From: Corella eumyota | Taxonomy: Eukaryota > Chordata > Ascidiacea > Phlebobranchia > Corellidae | DNA length: 64,000 bases | Assembly (NCBI GenBank): GCA_963082875.1 | Contig: OY720097.1 | Span: forward strand, 5,464,501-5,528,500 | Direction of reading: 5' to 3' | Shown here: positions 47,932 to 59,400 of the stretch, piece after piece | Layout: the number at the start of each line of letters is the position of its first letter | How positions within the stretch are numbered: position 1 is the stretch's first letter | Notes under the pieces: generated by a model | Database searches by the model: none | What the model was told of the DNA's origin: nothing | Seen by the model: the letters and a program-made list of their open reading frames with translations, nothing else | Program-made: the position numbers and the translations under genes

Positions 47932-50529
47932 GATTGAAATAAGTGGTTTGTTTTAAAACCTTTTTCGTTGTTTTTTTGCAATTATTATTTTGCCATAATA
48001 TTGTATCAGAAATGAATATAAACTTCTGATTAATTTAAAGAACTGGTTGTTAATTTTAATTTAATTAGTGTTTCCTGTGTTGTCTGTATTCGCAAAAATA
48101 AAATTTCTTACTCGAGGACAATCACTTAGTAATTATTTCACCCAAAAGTTTTAATAACAAAAAAGTTTCAGAAAAACAAATAAGCTATTTTCAACAAAAT
48201 AAATAGGTTTTAATAGCTAAATATTATTGTTTATTTGAAAATTATTATAATGCAGAAAATTTACTTTAAATAAAATCTACTTAGGTATTAAGAATATTAG
48301 TCATGTTAATCAAGCTGTTCAAAATAAAACCATTGTTAATACAAATAAAATTTTGACCTACGCTATCATACCACTTTAGTACTTACAATATTTATGCAAC
48401 CACTAATGAGGTCGTGGGTTCAATCCCCACTGCTCTCATGCTGTAGCGCCCTTGAGTAAAGCGCTATAAACGGTGTGAACTCCTGCTGAGCCAGCACTTA
48501 ATCAGCAGCATAATTATCGGGCAATTATAATCCATAATATCCCAAACTGCCACAGGCAACTCGAGACTGGGTCGGAGTAACTGATGTTACTCTATGTTTA
48601 AGTCGCGCATTCGACTTTCCCACATCGAGGATAAAGAAATATACAAAAAAAAAACTTTAAAATATAAATCTTAGTTATATCTACGAATTTTGTTAGCGCC
48701 TTTACGCCACCTAACGGTTACTAACATAATAAATTAAATCTGTTGTACAAGGCAAACTATTGCCTGTGTAAATGAAATTCTTCCGCTATATGGTGCACGA
48801 GAACCAAATATTAATTAATTCATTGCAGAAAATAAAATTGTTTTAAATCGTAAAATCTCAAAACAACAAATTGGACATCTTTAAAAATATTATTTACCAG
48901 TTAAACAAGTTTTTAAATATTGGAAATTAAATCCACAGGTTTAATTAACAAAATATAAGCTAATAAGGGACTTTAAATTTTGAAAAAAAATGCATTTTTC
49001 CACTTGGTTACTAAACTAAAATATTCACATCCCCAAAAAAATTCCATCACAATGATTTTAATAAACTCTACAAATAAAAAATTACAATTTTACCCCAAAT
49101 AAAATTAAATTCCAAATGAACAAGTCATTAGTTCATTTATTCAAATAACATGAGTACAGAACAAAAAAACTAATAACATCCTTTTTTCTTTAACAACCTG
49201 TATTTTCAAAAGAAATCTTTCAATTCAGAGGCGATTTGTTTGAGCGAAATATTTTGCTTTATTAATAAAAATTTAATGATAATTTAATGATAGCCGGGCA
49301 CGCTTATACAATGTAAAATTATTTACTGGGATAATATTAAGCAACGCGTAGCTTAACCCCGTTTCATTTCGAGCCTATAATGTTAGCTAACGTCACTTGG
49401 AGTAATAAATAATTAATATCGTGTACGATTATATGGATCCTCTTGTAAGGCAGTATGTTTCAGTGATTGGTATCCTACGCGGCTGTACCTTGAATGCGAA
49501 AACACCTGTACACCTATAACGACCACATTGTAAAAATAAAATATATTTTTTGAGTTCATACCCCAAAAAATTAGGAAAAATGATAATTTTTTAATAGCTT
49601 TTATTCAAAAGAGGATTTGCTTTTTCAAATATTGGAATTTACAGTAATTGAATTACTACGGTTTGGAATTTACATTAAAAAATATTTTAAATCGAAAAAC
49701 ATTTTTTGAGATCTATTCGAAAACTGTTTCTTGCTGAAAATCGAAATTTCTCACGGTCTTCCATATTTAATGAAGCTTCATTTGTATTCATTTTTAATGC
49801 AAAAAATACACACTGGGCCGCGCGTGGTCTTTTGTCTTCGAGAAATAACGTCAAATATACAAAATCAAATTCCGAATATCATAATCTGATTACTCGATTT
49901 TATTTCTCTCTATATTTGAACAACAAAGGCAAAAGCACAGGCATAATGCAAAAATGGCAAAAGCGCATCTGCTATAAGTTAAAATCGATTATTATTACCG
50001 TTCTATACGCACATTAAAATCTCTTCTTCGGTATAATTAGTCTTTTTGGATCCATCATTTTGCCCATTTTTTGTTCGACACATATGTTATCAAAAGTCGG
50101 TTCAAATGGATTAAAAAATTAATCTATATTGATCAACGTGTATTTGGCTTCATAACTTTTACTTTGTAAAGTTTAAAAAAAATATTTACAAAAAGAAATA
50201 AAAAAATTAAAAAGTTAGAGTATATATATAGCTAATTATATTAAATTGTATTTAAATTTACAAAGTTGTGTAAAGTATTTAAGATACCTTGAACTATATT
50301 TTGTAAATATATGAGATAATTTTAAAATAAATAAGTAAAATTTATGAAATTTTCCACAACAAAAACCAATGTTCAATTAACAAAAAATAGGTGTTTAAAA
50401 TAAAAAGGTGTCGTATAAACTAACACGTATGATATCCTGTGCTTATATTTATTTTTGTCGTTTCACTTTTCTTGTCTTGCAATCCGGAAAAGCTTACCGA
50501 CGATTGCAAACTGTAGGGCCTTGAATTCC
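47932..50529. other. Dach-POU4 intergenic DNA
   Basis: Contains one truncated SINE (48404-48655) and otherwise AT-rich DNA with a diverged direct repeat of TTGGAATTTACA near 49633 and 49664. A 103-codon open frame at 49706-50017 shows no family features. Probably POU4 and Dach regulatory DNA. Confidence 0.45.
48404..48655 (+). mobile_element. tRNA-derived SINE copy 8, 5'-truncated
   Basis: Starts inside the tRNA head at AATGAGGTCGTGGGTTCAAT and runs through the body to an A-tail. It is the only clear copy between Dach and POU4. Confidence 0.92.
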
Positions 50530-50600
50530 ACCTGTCGCGTAATTACGCCCGCTCCCTTTATAACTTACTGGATTTCGCTCTATGGTGTGTCATACGCAAA
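50530..50600 (+). promoter_or_regulatory. Candidate POU4 core promoter
   Basis: A GC-richer island inside AT-rich DNA holds an E-box CACCTG near 50530 and CCTTTATAA near 50556, followed by a GA-rich stretch (50.6-50.7 kb) that could be the 5' UTR. It lies about 500 bases before the POU4 ATG. An open frame of 84 codons across it looks spurious. This is inference from composition and a TATA-like motif only. Confidence 0.35.
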
Positions 50601-51063
50601 AGTGAGAGCCCTGACAAAGAGGCAAAAGAGAAGAAGAGGCGAGAGACAGGCCAAAACAAGTGCGGCGTGGGTTTCATTTCGAGAAGTCAGGCTAGGCGAG
50701 GCACAGTGAATTATTTATTAATCGTTCTAACCCTTTGAGACTTGAAAGATTTTATAAAATATTAATAATTTCGCACAAAAACTTTTCGCCCCGTTGTTAA
50801 TTCATAAGAAATTAATGGAATTTATTAGAATATTCAGAGGTGTTAAGAATAGATAAATTATTAATTTAATTTTAATAGAGGTTCAGATATTTAGGCATAG
50901 CACAAAACAGTATTTGCAATCACGGCATTCAATTATGTACATACATATACTGCTAATTTTAAAGAATATTTTTTTAAACCAGACAATAAATAGTAATTTT
51001 AAATCATCTTTCAGATTCTTCAAAAAATTTAATTTTGAATTTTTTTTTATAAATTCGAAAAAA

Positions 51064-53338
51064 ATGTTTACCAATATGTTAGCCCCTCACCATCACCATC
51101 GACCCCCCTCCCCCGTTTCGTCAATGACGTCACTTACAGCGGCCAGCTATGGGTCCGAACAAAAATACGCCCCACTTCATAACGCGGCCGATGCCATGCG
51201 ACGTCATTGCATGACGTCACCAGTTGCATATTCGGTAATTTTAATTTTTTTAAATATAAGTATAAAAAATTAAATTTTAAAAGTTTTAAAAAAAAATTAT
51301 AAAAAGATTTTGAACAAAAATGCTTGTAAGTTTAAACGAGTTTATAATTAGCAATTTTTGTTTGTAATACGGTAATTATAAAGACATCTGTCTATTGGCT
51401 CGCAACAAACAAAATGGCGCGATGCGTCATAAACCATGTAATCGTCGCTGCGACGGTCGCGCGTTTTCAGCAGTTAAAACAATACAGAAAAATTATTTTT
51501 GTTTAGGCGCATCAACAAAGCACAGATGCGAGAATTTAATAACTTTTATGACGAGTAAACTTATGTTTAAATGTTTTTCCCAGGGTAACTTGTTTGCCGG
51601 ATTCGACGAGACTTTTTTTGCAAGGGCGGAGGCTTTGGCTGCGGTCGAATATCCCGGCAAAAATCAATTCAAATCTGAAACACCGAACTACAATTACTAC
51701 ACAACGACTGTGCCACATTATGCCTCTAACCAACATATATCGTCGACAGCTTTACCGACACCAGGTAAAATAATAACCAAGTTTAAAATATCAAAATTTG
51801 GTCATTCCTTTAAGTAGTTATTTCTAAATCGTTTTTTTTTATTTATTTTTAGCTTACAGCTCTATGCACCCTCCACCTGCGTTTCCACACACGACCGGAA
51901 TACAAGGTCTTGAAAATAATGACGTCATGGATCCAATCGGGTCGTCACACAGGTAAACAAACCAAAACCAAAAAAAACACATTGTAATATGTTAAAATTT
52001 TTATTAAAACATCAATTTTTCACGTTTTTGTTAATTTTTTTCTAAAAAATTTAATTTGCTTTCTTTTTAGCTCCCTTCCAACCTACCAACCCCCCTGTTT
52101 TAACTCCCCCTCTATCATGATGCCCCCTACCGACCCCATCCCACCCTCCCACTATATTTCACAACCCAGCCCCGCGTTCAACTCAAATCATTTTCATCTC
52201 ACATCGTCCATACACCCCCATATACCGCCCCCGTCAACGTCGGTACCCGTTAGCACAGAAGCAGGTAAATATATAATTTTAATTTCAAATAAAAAAAATG
52301 TTTTGGAATCTTTGGATTTGTATTCTTATATTTGGTTTTCTTGTTTAAAGGTTCGCCACATCCCAGTATTACAGCTTTTCCACCTAGCGAATACGACGCA
52401 GATCCACGAGAACTTGAAGCATTCGCAGAAAGGTAAACTACGATTCTACTTTTTCTATTACGAATTTTTGAGCATAAAAATCAATTTTTAACATGTCGTT
52501 TTCTCTTAGGTTCAAGCAACGCCGAATAAAGTTAGGTGTAACACAAAACGACGTTGGTCAAGCACTTGCTAACCTTAAATTGCCGGGAGTCGGTTCGTTA
52601 AGCCAAAGTACAATTTGCAGGTGAGGGAAATAGTCAACCTAAGAGTGTAGCCAATGTCTTTAAGTAATACTGTTTAAAATAAGTAAATATTAACTTTAAT
52701 TTTTATTTAGATTCGAATCTTTGACCCTTAGCCATAATAACATGGTCGCCCTTAAACCGATTTTAATCACGTGGTTAGAGAAAGCCGAAGAAGAATATCG
52801 ACGAAAAATGGAAAGTGCGGGACTCGCCGATAAAAAGAGAAAACGAACGTCCATAGCCGCTCCAGAAAAACGCTCACTAGAAGCTTATTTTGCTGTACAG
52901 GTACTAACACAAAATCACTTTAAAAGATTGGTTAAAAATAAATATATATTTTTTTATTAAAAAAATGTGCTTCTTTGCATTTATTTGATTTAAATGTTTT
53001 ATTTTAGCCCCGGCCTTCTTCAGAAAAAATTGCCGCCATCGCCGAAAAACTCGACCTGAAGAAAAATGTTGTCAGAGTTTGGTTTTGCAACCAAAGACAG
53101 AAACAAAAACGAATGAAATTTTCCGCATTTAATGGGGTACGCTTTTCAAAGAAAATCGATTTTATTAAAATAAAAAAAAATCTAAAATTTCTGTTGATCA
53201 TAAATCAAAGTAGAATATAAAATTAAGATTTCAAAAAAAAATTCAAAATTTTATTAAAATTTAAAAAAAAAATTCAAAATTTAATTTATTTTATTTATAA
53301 TAAAATTTCCCCTTGTTTTACAGGACCCAATTTTGTGA
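51064..53338 (+). CDS. POU4: POU class 4 (Brn3) homeodomain transcription factor, complete, nine exons, 390 aa
   Basis: POU4 factors are nuclear DNA-binding regulators of sensory-neuron fate. Exons: 51064-51234, 51584-51764, 51853-51952, 52071-52264, 52351-52432, 52510-52620, 52711-52900, 53008-53136, 53324-53338 (1,173 nt). The class-4 N-terminal motifs are both present: [18 protein letters not shown] and the POU-IV box [20 protein letters not shown]. The linker is Pro/Ser/His-rich. The POU-specific domain begins at [18 protein letters not shown] (about residue 234) and includes [20 protein letters not shown]. The homeodomain (about 325-383) begins [20 protein letters not shown] and ends with recognition helix [15 protein letters not shown]. 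The final exon adds only DPIL. The ATG at 51064 gives [12 protein letters not shown]; the upstream open frame is AT-rich and unlike coding DNA. Splitting of the POU domain by introns differs from the two-exon vertebrate genes. Confidence 0.97.
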
Positions 53339-53623
53339 ATACCTTACATTGGTGTGTAGTATTATAAATACACGTCCCTTATTCTTCAATACCAAAATCT
53401 TCATATACCTTTAACTCTTCACTGCGACACCGTGATATAAAACGCTGCCTGGAATATTGTATGTCATTTTTATTTTGTTTAACAATTTATTTTCTTTATT
53501 GCAATTATCAAACTCTTTCCTGTGTCAGTATATGAACTGTACACCACCTATGTTAGCTGAACATAGACTTATTGATTTTTAAGTTTCGCGTTTTTAGTTC
53601 CTTTTATCTATATATATACCCGC

Positions 53624-53629
53624 AATAAA
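53624..53629 (+). terminator. Polyadenylation signal, POU4
   Basis: AATAAA about 285 bases after the stop codon, followed by a TTGTTTGATTTTT stretch. Confidence 0.55.
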
Positions 53630-56333
53630 TTATTTTGTGAAAAAAATTGTTTGATTTTTAAATAGGTTACAAAGTTTTTTGATTTTAAATTATATTCTAT
53701 GGTAATCGTTACCAACAAAAGCATTATATATTCTATAAAAATATATAAAATTGTTACTTAAAAATAATTTAGACAAAATGCAATTAATAAATACTAATAT
53801 TTAACAAATTAAAAAAATAGTAATTTTAAAATGAATAAACAGTTTTGTAAAATAAATTTATAGTATTGCTTTCAAATGTATCAAAACCAGTCAGCTTTAA
53901 AAAACCAACAAACAAAATGTCGCCCAAGGATTTCCCCATGCGTTCACATAATGAAATATTCAAAAATACAATTGACTAGAGTAGTTCATAAATATTAAGA
54001 TTATGTAAATTATCATCACTTGCAACCGGTAAATTATTTATCGCAATGAAATATTAAGCACTATTCTCTACAGCCTACTTGACTCATTATTTATGCATTA
54101 AAGATAGGTGGAAAATTCGGTTTAGAGTCTTACTTTAGAACAAATTGAAATCCACACCGACAAGAAAAAAAATTTTGTTTTTTAAAAAGTGAGATCAATT
54201 TAATTTATATTTAAACATTGTTTTAATTTATTAATTTTACAGGATTGCCAAAATATAGTCAAAGTTAATAAAGAAAACCAAGTTTAAAACATTTATTAAC
54301 CAAATAAGGCAAACTTAACATTATTATTTATCTTTGGCAACACTAACTGAAAATAGAAATCATAAAAACGCACGAAAATAACTTTGGCCCATTTTTACCA
54401 GCGCATACTTATTCAGTAAACATATGAGAAAGTGTACGCTTTGTCAAGTAACTGAATGCCCCCGTATTTAAAATAATATGTTAATGTTACACCGGGTACA
54501 AAAGAACGCGGCGTTTCCTACAATATGTTATTCTCCTTTGAATCGATTTGGCATTATCTCGTTAGTAACGATCGAGGCAATTTTTTACGAGACAGGCCAT
54601 TACGGACGCGTGCCTGCACTTCGTTTGGGGAATTCGCCAAAAGTTACCTGACATAATGTCGTCGTTTAAATTGATCCGAAACCAGTGGACGAACGTAAAA
54701 TACTGAACGCAATTGTGTTATAATTTTAACCTGCGTTCCTGGTGGTATACTCATAATAGCAGACAAATTGTATAAAGTGTTACGCGGTGCATGTAGTTTT
54801 GTCTGTTGTGTTCTATCCTGGCGTTTTGTTCGTGGATTAATCGGAGAGTGATTGTCGGCTGGCGGTGATTGATGTCGCACTTTTGATACATTCAAACTAT
54901 ATTCATTAAAAAAGTACGCGCAAACCACACTTAGCCAATTACTGGAACAAATTGTAAGAAAAACAGATTCGACAAATCCCGGGCAAAATGACGTCGTCAG
55001 ATTTCAAAGCGAGAGAAAATCACATTACAATTTAAAAAAAATACAAACAACAACAAAAATCCATAACTCCGTTTAAAAGTATAGGCTATGATTATACATA
55101 TAAAGTGACTAAGGGATACGTTTTTCGGCTGTTACCAACATAACATGTGCTCCCGAAAATTACGAAGCACCCGTCCACTGCATTATAAACCGTAAAATTT
55201 AACACAGAATCGCCGTCTGCGCTGCGGCATGCACCCTTAGGGCAACCAAAGTAACAGACGGCATATACGAATGACACGTGCTCAGTATAATATTATGACA
55301 TTTCGACTTTAAACTGTAAATGTCGGATGCTATTCGGAAGGCTTTCTTGGCCTAAGTGATATAATCGGTCTCATTAAAGGGTTCATTTTTTTCTGCAAAA
55401 TTTGGTTCAAGTTTTTATTTTAGCAATATTTTTTTGCAATAACGAATATAACATTAGAAATATTTTGACAACTTCACCAAGAAAAATGTATTGTAAATTT
55501 GAGTATTAAAATATATATATTTGTAAAATTTATTACCAAATATTAGGATAATATAATAGATTAAAGCTAAACCACGTCATATATTTTTATTTTTTAATTT
55601 TTGTTTAGTTTTTTTTTTTTTAATTTGGTTTCCCTTGCATTGCATGCACAAGCTACTTAGCTTGCTTGCAGTGGCATGGTTATAAATACAAAAACGTCAT
55701 TTTCTTATAAATTATTAAGGATAATCGATCCAATCACGTGACTTGGAACCGTCGACTCGGACCAAAAATGATTTAGCAGTTCTCAAAAAAAAAAACGTAA
55801 AGTTCGATAATGAAACAATGCCTTTCCTACCTAAGATATCCTTTCTCTGTATATTGTTTTTAACGTTTCTAGGGGTGATAATTATGACATCACAATTGCA
55901 AACCGTCGAAAATTAATATTTGATGAAGAGAGTCAATTGCAAATTGCTTGAATGAAATATTTATGCAATTCCGAGCGCAAAAACAGTTTGACTGTATTGA
56001 CGATATCCTATGCTATATATACATATTATGACTCGCAGCCTTAACCTTGTATTACCTTATGTCATGCAACACAACCTAAACCAAAATCATCCCAAATGAC
56101 AAACAGGCAAAACCCATTTCCGAAAATAAAATTTAACCACATATTTTTCTAAAAATATCGTCAGAAATATTCAAAAAAACAGCTGGAACATCCAATAACA
56201 AGTCAGTTAATTAATAATAATTTTATGTTATCAAATTTAAAAAATCAACAAAAAAAATTAAATTAACATTACTAACCCAACCCTGAGTATATTATAGTTT
56301 TATCTGTATTTTTTAAACGCAAACATTTTTAAA
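53630..56333. other. Convergent POU4-TTC29 intergenic DNA
   Basis: No gene was recognised. The block at about 54.5-55.35 kb is clearly richer in GC and CpG than both sides and contains two minus-strand open frames (94 and 61 codons) with no family match. It may be regulatory DNA or an unrecognised exon. Confidence 0.4.
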
Positions 56334-56339
56334 TTTATT
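56334..56339 (-). terminator. Polyadenylation signal, TTC29
   Basis: AATAAA on the minus strand, about 70 bases beyond the stop codon at 56408-56410. Confidence 0.55.
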
Positions 56340-56407
56340 TCAAGTTACAATTTAAGTATAAGCAAATTTTTCTTGAAAATGCTTCTTAAACAAACGCATA
56401 AATGAAG

Positions 56408-59400
56408 CTAATTCGATTCCCTGGAAGAATCGGTTCTACTTGAATGTCTTCTAAAAGGTTCCGTTGGATCAGGAATCGTTTCAGCATTACTTGTTGAGGG
56501 TAATTTTGTACCTGGCAATGTTAAAATGTAATTTATTAATATTACCCAATGGAGCAGTTTACAATACCAAAAATCTGAAGTTCCTATGCTTCCTTTTGGC
56601 GTATTTTTTAACCTTTTGGCGTAGTATTAGGTTTTATTGTAATATTTTAAAAAATCCGACCTAATACTAAGATATCACCACATAAAGCGCTAACTTCATA
56701 TTGATATCTGCTGCCCCCAAGCGCCCATAGTAAACACAAAAAATCTTACATTTTCTACACTTTTCATATTTCGAAAATATTTTTATGTATGATTTTTTGT
56801 AAATACATCCTTTTACTAAAACATAGATTTGTTTTAGGTTCAACCCATTTCAAGCAATTTAATTTTTTATAAGTTTTTATCAAACAGTTCATGAAATTTT
56901 AAAGACGTAATTTTAATAAAACATAAGAATTAAAAATTAAACAAAAAATCAATTTTTTGACTTTTGGGCCACGACGTCTTCCCTTCATTCAGCAATATAT
57001 TGTGGATGCATATAGACATATATTACTAACTTCTAGAGTTAAAATAAGTAGGTTAGATTAAGGTTAAGATTTAAAAGGTAAAACTCTTGGCTTTAAATGG
57101 AATAAAAAAAATTTAAAGGAATACAAGTGAAAAAGTTCTTCTGAAAAAATAAAATGGATTTTACGAAATTAACAAAAACCTGGAATACTCGTTCAACTAA
57201 AGACTAAATTCTTGAAGTGTTATTTGTGAGATAAGACACCTAATTCCAGTAAAAGAAAAAAAAGAATGTTTTTTCAAACGACTTGTGGAAAAATTTGACT
57301 GGACCTTATAGCCTACGTGATATTCAAACAACAAAGTTATTTAATTTAGGCAAGGAATTATGTTCCAAAATTTTGTAAACACGTGAGTAAAATAATAAAT
57401 CTATTTTTAAACCTGAATACACAGTTTTACTCATTAAAGCTACACCATGAATAAGAAACTTATTAACTTAATTCCGTGAGCTAACAACAGGTTAACACGT
57501 AAACATTAATAATAATATTTTCAGGAAAACTCAAAATGATCAAGACCACTTTAAAATTATCAGAGCAACGAATTTTTGCCTGGTTTTAGAAAATAAATAA
57601 ACAATAATAGTTAAACTAGGCTTAAAATAATAATAGGAAAATGAAAAATATTTTAAATAATAAATAAACACTTACGTTGGTTTACAGGTTTCCCTAAATC
57701 GTCAATCCTCTCGTCTTTCCAGTTGATGATTCGATCCATCATAACATTCTTAGTGATTCCCATGTTCTCCTGGAAGGCGCGGAGTAAGTGGTTTCCTCTG
57801 GCAATACCGAGTTGAACTCCAGATTCTGTACCAGTTTGATCGCCCTCATTCGTAATCTTGTAAGCCACTGAAAAGTGGTCAACTGATGACGCGTAATGTC
57901 CCTGAATTTAAAGAAAATAACAACTTTATACAAAAGGTATTTAAAATAAAGCTTTTTAATTATTATTAAAGTCGTTAAAATTACAACTTCTTTGCAGAGA
58001 CCATTGGATTATGCTACAAAAATGTATAGCCTATCAACTTAAAGTAAAACAAAGGCGATAGATATGGTTACATTGTTATGATGATACAAGGTATTCATAT
58101 CAGTGTAATATAAAACTGCAACATAGTTTTTGAGATCACACACGCACAATATAGCATATTTTCTGCAAAAAGCAAAATTGTGCATTATGCCACGTGAAAA
58201 AGTTAATTTTTTTTAAATAAAACCTTTTATGTTATTTTAAATATATATTTAATAACATACCAATGTGTTGTAGATCGTTCCCAGACAGTTACAGGCTTCA
58301 ACCAGTTCATATTTTTGATCGCTCTGGCGCGAAGTTTCGGCAAAAAGTTCCAAATATTCGATCGATCTTGCGATGTTGCCTTGAGTCTGATGTGATCTGG
58401 CCAACGCCTTACAAGTTTCACCCACCAACGTTTTGTCGTCTATATCTTGGGCAACTTCAAGACACCGATTCAGGTACTGAAGTTTGAATATTTATATTGA
58501 ATTATTTTAATTACAAACCTTACAAGTACCGACAGCGTGGTGTAGTGGTAAGAACACTTGCTACACCACACATGAGGTCGTGGGTTCAATCCCCACTGAC
58601 CTTATGCTGTAGCGCCCTTGAGTAAGGCGTTATAAACGGTATGAACTCCTGCTAAGCCAGCACTTAATCAGCAGTATAATTGTCGGGCAATTACAATCTA
58701 TAATATCCCAAACTGTCACAAGCAACTCAAGACTGGGTCGGAGTAACTGATGTTACTCTATGTTTAAGTCGCGCACATCGACTTTCCCACATCGAAGATA
58801 AAGATATACACGAAAGTTTATTTAAAAATTGAAACGTTAAAGTATTTAAGATGGACGAACTCTTAATAAATAGCACAAGATGGCTCAGTACGCTACCACA
58901 AAATGTACTAAATTAATTTTCACTTTTGAGCATGCCTAAATTTTGTAGTATCGCCGAATAAATTTTTAAACTCTGGCCAAGCTCAAAATTAAATTGAATG
59001 CTAATATTAAGGAAGTGCCAGCAAGTGCTTAAAATTAAAAATTTTAAGTGAAAAAAGTTAATCTATTTTTTAAAACTATGAAACTTAACCTATGAAAAAA
59101 ATGAGTAAATGACATTAAAAATACGCACATCTATTGCAGATTCTGATTGGTGGGATTTTTCGTAGTTTAACCCCAGTTCTAAAGCAGATCTAGATTCCTG
59201 TAAGTTGTCACCACCTTCTTTTGCCATGTTGTAAGCACAATGTAATAAGTGTTGGGACTCTGAAAGGTCGGATTGTGATTGAGAAAGAGATGTGTAAATT
59301 CTAGAAAAATAAATTGATATATAAATTTGATGTGTTGTAACTGAATGAATGTATAGACTACTAACCAAGGCTAAACTATTTAAAATTAGCTTAATTATAT

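Noticed and set aside
49706-50017. 103-codon plus-strand open frame upstream of POU4
   Set aside because: Basic, low-information translation with no family motif, no splice or promoter context, and location in likely regulatory DNA.
50455-50709. 84-codon open frame just before POU4
   Set aside because: The open frame follows from a GC- and GA-rich stretch that looks like promoter and 5' UTR. No domain was recognised.
54644-55277. Two minus-strand open frames (94 and 61 codons) between POU4 and TTC29
   Set aside because: No start context, domain or splice partner was found. Kept only as a composition finding.
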